DNA of 64,000 nt from Zeus faber (lineage: Eukaryota; Chordata; Actinopteri; Zeiformes; Zeidae), in the NCBI GenBank assembly GCA_960531495.1, contig OY482860.1, forward strand, positions 1,794,782-1,858,781, given 5' to 3'. Below, one piece after another: positions 59,895 to 64,000 of the stretch. A program made the position numbers and the translations under genes. The notes under the pieces were generated by a model, which worked only from the letters and a program-made list of their open reading frames with translations, ran no database searches and had not been told where the DNA came from. Each line of letters starts with the position of its first letter. Positions within the stretch are counted from its first letter, which is position 1.

Positions 59895-62800
59895 TTACCT
59901 CTTCATATTATTCCGGGCTTGCTTCAGTAAAGTGTCAAAGTCTAGTGCATGAAACTTGGGCTTTGCAGGTGATGAATCATACTCCTTATTTGAATCTGAA
60001 AGCAGGAAGAGCGATAGAGTAAGCATCATTGCAAACCAGATCGTGGGTATTTCAATTTAAAATTAGGGTTCAATGACCACCATTAACTTCACATTGCGTC
60101 ATCTGTGGTTCAAATATGATCACAACTTTAACCACAGAATGCATAGACGCATCTTTGAAAAACAGCATTTAAATCATTAATAACATACTAGATATAAATC
60201 TAGTGTAGGATTTGTATTCTGTTGATGACTAAGCTGTGATTATGCTATGAAGCAAGATAATGGTGTTTGCGGAGTAGCTTCCGTGTTAACTTGGGGTTTC
60301 TTGGCGCACAACGGCTCACTTATTCTGCAGAACTAACCTGCTTCAGTGCAGGATATGTTTCAGTGAACACATCTCAAGTTCACCTGATCAACTATGTTAG
60401 GTAAATGCATGTATTTTCTTAATATCTTCCTCATGATACTGAAGCCATTTCCTACCCAAGTCTGAATAGCTGGTCCGGCAGAACTGTCTCCTTCCACCAA
60501 AACAGAGATCAAATGGCAGCTCATCGGGCTTGCGGAGCTTGCTTCCATTCTCTATGGCCGTAAAGGCATCCTTTGTATTGTAGTAAGTCACAAACCCATA
60601 GTTGTCCCTGCAAGACACTCATGTCAATAGAACATTCAACCCGCATCATTTCAGAGTCCATAAGAGATCATAGCTGGCAATCAATGGTACATTGCTCTGA
60701 ATTGCTTTTAAAAGGCAACCTATACAACAACATAGGTGTTCCAAGAGGCCCCAGTTATGAACAAGCCTAGTTTCTTGAGCACCGTAGCTTGGCCTAGGAG
60801 GTCATGAATGGACCACCCAGGTTCAAAGACGGTGTAAGAACGCTTACCACATTTCACCAATAGCACAGACTTTTATTAAAAATAAATACAATTGAAAATG
60901 TGATACTATACTAACCCATGATCCCTAAAGTGCAAGGTGCAGTCCTCCATCTCTCCATATAGAGAAAAGCGCTCTCTTAGTTCCTTTCGGGTCATTGTGC
61001 CCCTGATTCGACCAATATAGACAACCCTGCGCTCCTCCTGGAGGAGAAAATTCAATGATTAATACAGAGAACCTAGATGTTTGTAATTTCATTAAATGTA
61101 ATGTTTCTGTAAATTCATCAGTTCATTTGCTTGCCCACAGGAAACAATCACAGAGCAAAATAAACTCACAATGGCCTTCTCTTTTCGTCTCTTTACTTCT
61201 TCAGTATCCTCAATTGAACTATGCCTAGACTCTGGCCTGTAGGAAGGACTATGAAAGAAAATAGAAAATACAGTAATGATGGTCAGTGAAAGTGAGGCCA
61301 AATACCATACAAGGCTACCAATGCAGTCCTGGAAAACCTCAGAATGCACCATCTTGTGTGCGCCGTACCTGTACAAATTTCTACTCCACTGGGCTTGTCT
61401 TTGGGGAGAGCGTGAGGGAGACCGAGATGGACTCCAAGAGCCAGAACGAGAGGAGGAGTAGGAATACTTTCTCCTCCTGGGAGGGGAGCGGGAAACTGAG
61501 AGAGAGGAACAAGACGAAGAACGAGAAGAAGAGCTGGACCTGCTCTCAGAGGGATGTGAACGATACCTGGAAAGGGATGAAGGGAAAAAATTAGCAAGTC
61601 AGTGCAGATCTTATAAACATGCATGTGTCCCAACAGTAAAAACGCTGTGGGTGCAGGTTCTCACCTTTTGGTAGGTGGAGAGCGAGACCTAGATCCTGAG
61701 GTGGAGGAGCTGGAGTAAGACTCTGAGCTCCTGGATGTCGGGCTGGAGGAGCGTCGGGATGCTCTCTTCCTAGACCGACCCCTCTTTCTCTCTCGGGGGC
61801 AGGCTCTAGGGCTGGGTGAGCGAGTAGCAGCATGGTGGCGGTAGGGCCGCACTGACTTCCCTTGCCTGGGACTTTTCTCCTGAGGAGCAGCATTGGTTTC
61901 CTGCCTGGCAGGTGAGGCATCAGGAGTCTCTAAATTAGAGCTTTTCACTTCCCTGTCAGCTCTGTGGGCAAGAGTCTCATTAAGCGGAGACTCCTGTGTT
62001 TTTACACGCACAGCAGCTGTACTGATCTGGGAAGAGGATGCCGGGACAGTTTGAGGAGGCTGAGTAGTGGTTGTGTTCAGCTGGCTTATGGTTTTAATAG
62101 TGATGGCAGTCTGCTGTTTGACGTTCCATCGCTTGCCTGGCTCGCCAGTAGAAGCCATCTTGTTGGGGAGGCAATAGTCATGGTCAGAAAAGACCAAGTC
62201 AGGGTGGCAAGTGGCAACACCAATAGTTGGTTTACTGGGGACTTTGATTGAGGGCAGAGGCCGGGCTTCTATCTGGATAACCTTGGAGGGGGTTGACTTA
62301 GAAGCTTCAGTGACTTTGCTCTTTCCAAAAAGGGCTACAGGGGCCAAAGGCTTCCACATCTGGTGAGGTGGGGTGGCCGGAGGGGTCAGAGCTATGAAGG
62401 GGAAGAACACATTTTTAAATATGCAACACTCAAAAAATAAAAGGAATTAGCTTCAAATTGATGTTAAAACGGTGTTGCATTGTGTTCTGCAACTGTAAAG
62501 AGCTTGTTGCACTGCAAACAGAATAGCCTCTTATAATGTTTGGTTATTTAAGACTGACAGTCAAAAACTGTGCCAAACTGATGTAAATGCTGTTTAAATT
62601 GACATGACATCAGCATCCATTTTACACCGAAAATTGCCTCATGAAAGGCGAAACTTTAAGTAAGGAAAATCAACAGCTGTTTTCAATTCTTTGGCCTACT
62701 TATTCTTCTGTAAAAAAATATTGAAAATGAAAAAATGTTTAAACAAGCCTTAATGTGAATTCAAAATTTTTTACCTGCAACACTACAGAAGTCATAGGCT

Positions 62801-63159
62801 CTGACACGCTCCACAGCAGTTTTCTCTGGAGCCAGCTCCACACTAAAAGGAAAGCACAAGGACTTGATGTATCGCTGTTAAGTAGGTAAAGTGTACACTT
62901 GAATAAGACCACAGAAATCTGGCTGTGATATTCATTTTAGATATGTTAAATTGAAAAGGCCATTACCAGGGCCAGACATTCAACAAGGCCTTTGGTTTGC
63001 GGTAGGTCTTGGTAAAAAGGTGCATATAGCTCACTCTGAAAAACCGTTTGTCCAAAACCCTCACACATGAGCAGCATATGGGCTGTAGGGTAACTCACCT
63101 AGAGTTTCCTACAGCAGCTGCTCTACCAGAGACCTCCGGCACACACTGTTCCCCTTTGG
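59895..63159 (-). CDS. pprc1: PGC-1-related coactivator PPRC1, 3' portion (8 exons)
   Basis: PPRC1 (PRC) is a growth-induced coactivator of nuclear genes for mitochondria, acting with NRF-1 and HCF-1. Exons in transcript order: 63159-63099, 62842-62775, 62391-61665, 61566-61369, 61248-61170, 61037-60916, 60607-60456, 59995-59895. This encodes the last 501 residues; human PPRC1 is about 1660, so the N-terminal activation domain and the large central exon lie right of the window. Visible features are AVERVRAYDFCSVAG, the HCF-1-binding DHDY motif (codons 62185-62174), an Arg/Ser-rich domain, and an RNA-recognition motif with RNP2 (VVYIGRI) and RNP1 (NYGFVTY). The C-terminus is KFHALDFDTLLKQARNN. 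PGC-1alpha and beta share this plan, but the wording and the OGA/NPM3 neighbourhood favour PPRC1. Confidence 0.92.
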
Positions 63160-64000
63160 CTGAAGAAAAATGGAAGAGAATGAGTGAGCATGAAGCTTAT
63201 AACATGACAGCGGTGAGGAACAGGGAATTTTAGGTGTAGGGATGTATAGAGCAAGCAACTGCAAATTCAAGTTAAAATTAGGATGAATTGTACTTTTTTT
63301 TTTAAATGTATGAAAAATAATGCAATACATATGGTGCTTGGGGCTGATAATGTCATCAGCACTCTAAAATTGGGAATCCATCTATGATATTAGATTAAAC
63401 GTGGTAATAGAATAAGAAATTGTCCTGGGATATTGGCTAGATACACTGACACATAAGGTGGGAGCTGCTATGGTGTTGCTATAACAAACCCACTAAAGTT
63501 CCAGTTACTGAACATGGTCTAATCATTTTCAGTGGTTGGGGCCTATAGTTCAGCAGACACAAAAAAAAACAAAAAAAACAAAAAAAAAAAGAAAACAGCG
63601 GGGCAAGAGGAGTTCAATGGATTTGCAAACAGGGCAGAATTCCAGAAGCTGAGCCGACAAAGTACAAAGCAGCTGCTCTACCCACTCCACAGTGCCCTTC
63701 ACTTAAAATAGGGGAAAACCCCATCATTTAAAAAGAAACTGCATTTTGTACCGTCAGATAGTAATTTGTTAATCCAGTCAGTCCAGCCCAACAAACGACT
63801 TTCCAGAGATAGTTCCGTGTGATGCAGCACATACGTCATTACGAGACCAGAGGAAAAGTGATATTCTCACTACGAATAGCCTGGATCGGATCTATGTGAC
63901 CCACTGCCTATTTGGAATTCGTAACAATGCTGGATAAAAATATATATTATATCTGGCAATGGCAGTCTTTAGCCATTCACACATTGGCGTCCTTTACGGA
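63160..64000. other. PPRC1 intron, no exon seen
   Basis: AT-rich sequence lies upstream of the first visible PPRC1 exon, with an A-rich run near 63560-63595. No exon with coding character is visible, so the preceding exon lies beyond the window. Confidence 0.6.

Overview
This is a bony-fish (teleost) genomic window. The evidence is vertebrate genes with teleost-like intron sizes, long (CA/TG)n microsatellites, and many repeats of types familiar from fish genomes (Tc1, pogo and hAT relics, tRNA-derived SINEs, teleost MITEs). All exon calls are by eye, from recalled protein families plus splice sites. No alignment was run.

Layout. The first 1.3 kb holds a miR-146 hairpin in what looks like the last exon of its primary transcript. 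SUFU follows on the + strand (12 coding exons, 2562-15651), then TRIM8 on the + strand (6 coding exons, 19281-27799, with a likely non-coding first exon near 18.3-18.6 kb). From 28.7 to 35.4 kb there is no gene I recognise, but at 31.56-32.2 kb there is an isolated GC/CpG-rich, promoter-like island with two CTCF-like motifs. The right half is a tandem - strand block: PPRC1 (3' part only, 63159-59895), OGA (18 coding exons, 58520-40483) and NPM3 (5 coding exons, 38064-35918). The summed exon lengths of SUFU (1413), TRIM8 (1686), NPM3 (525) and OGA (2781), and of the visible PPRC1 part (1506 after two leading bases), are all divisible by three.

In humans all of these genes, and MIR146B, lie on 10q24. 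There MIR146B, SUFU and TRIM8 sit near each other, and NPM3, OGA and PPRC1 lie in a second cluster several hundred kilobases away. Here the two clusters are joined, with the island at the junction.

Functions. SUFU restrains GLI in Hedgehog signalling. TRIM8 is a RING E3 ligase acting in cytokine and NF-kB signalling, and miR-146 is a feedback repressor of NF-kB signalling. OGA removes O-GlcNAc, NPM3 is a nucleoplasmin-family histone chaperone, and PPRC1 is a PGC-1-family coactivator. They do not form one pathway. The shared feature is conserved vertebrate synteny.

The most interesting observations are a (TG)48 tract that ends 8 bases before SUFU exon 8, TRIM8 coding exon 2 bracketed by two TG tracts of more than 100 bp, a GC-AG intron in OGA, a pogo-type transposon with an open DDE reading frame but no DNA-binding head inside an OGA intron, and the orphan island between the two gene blocks.
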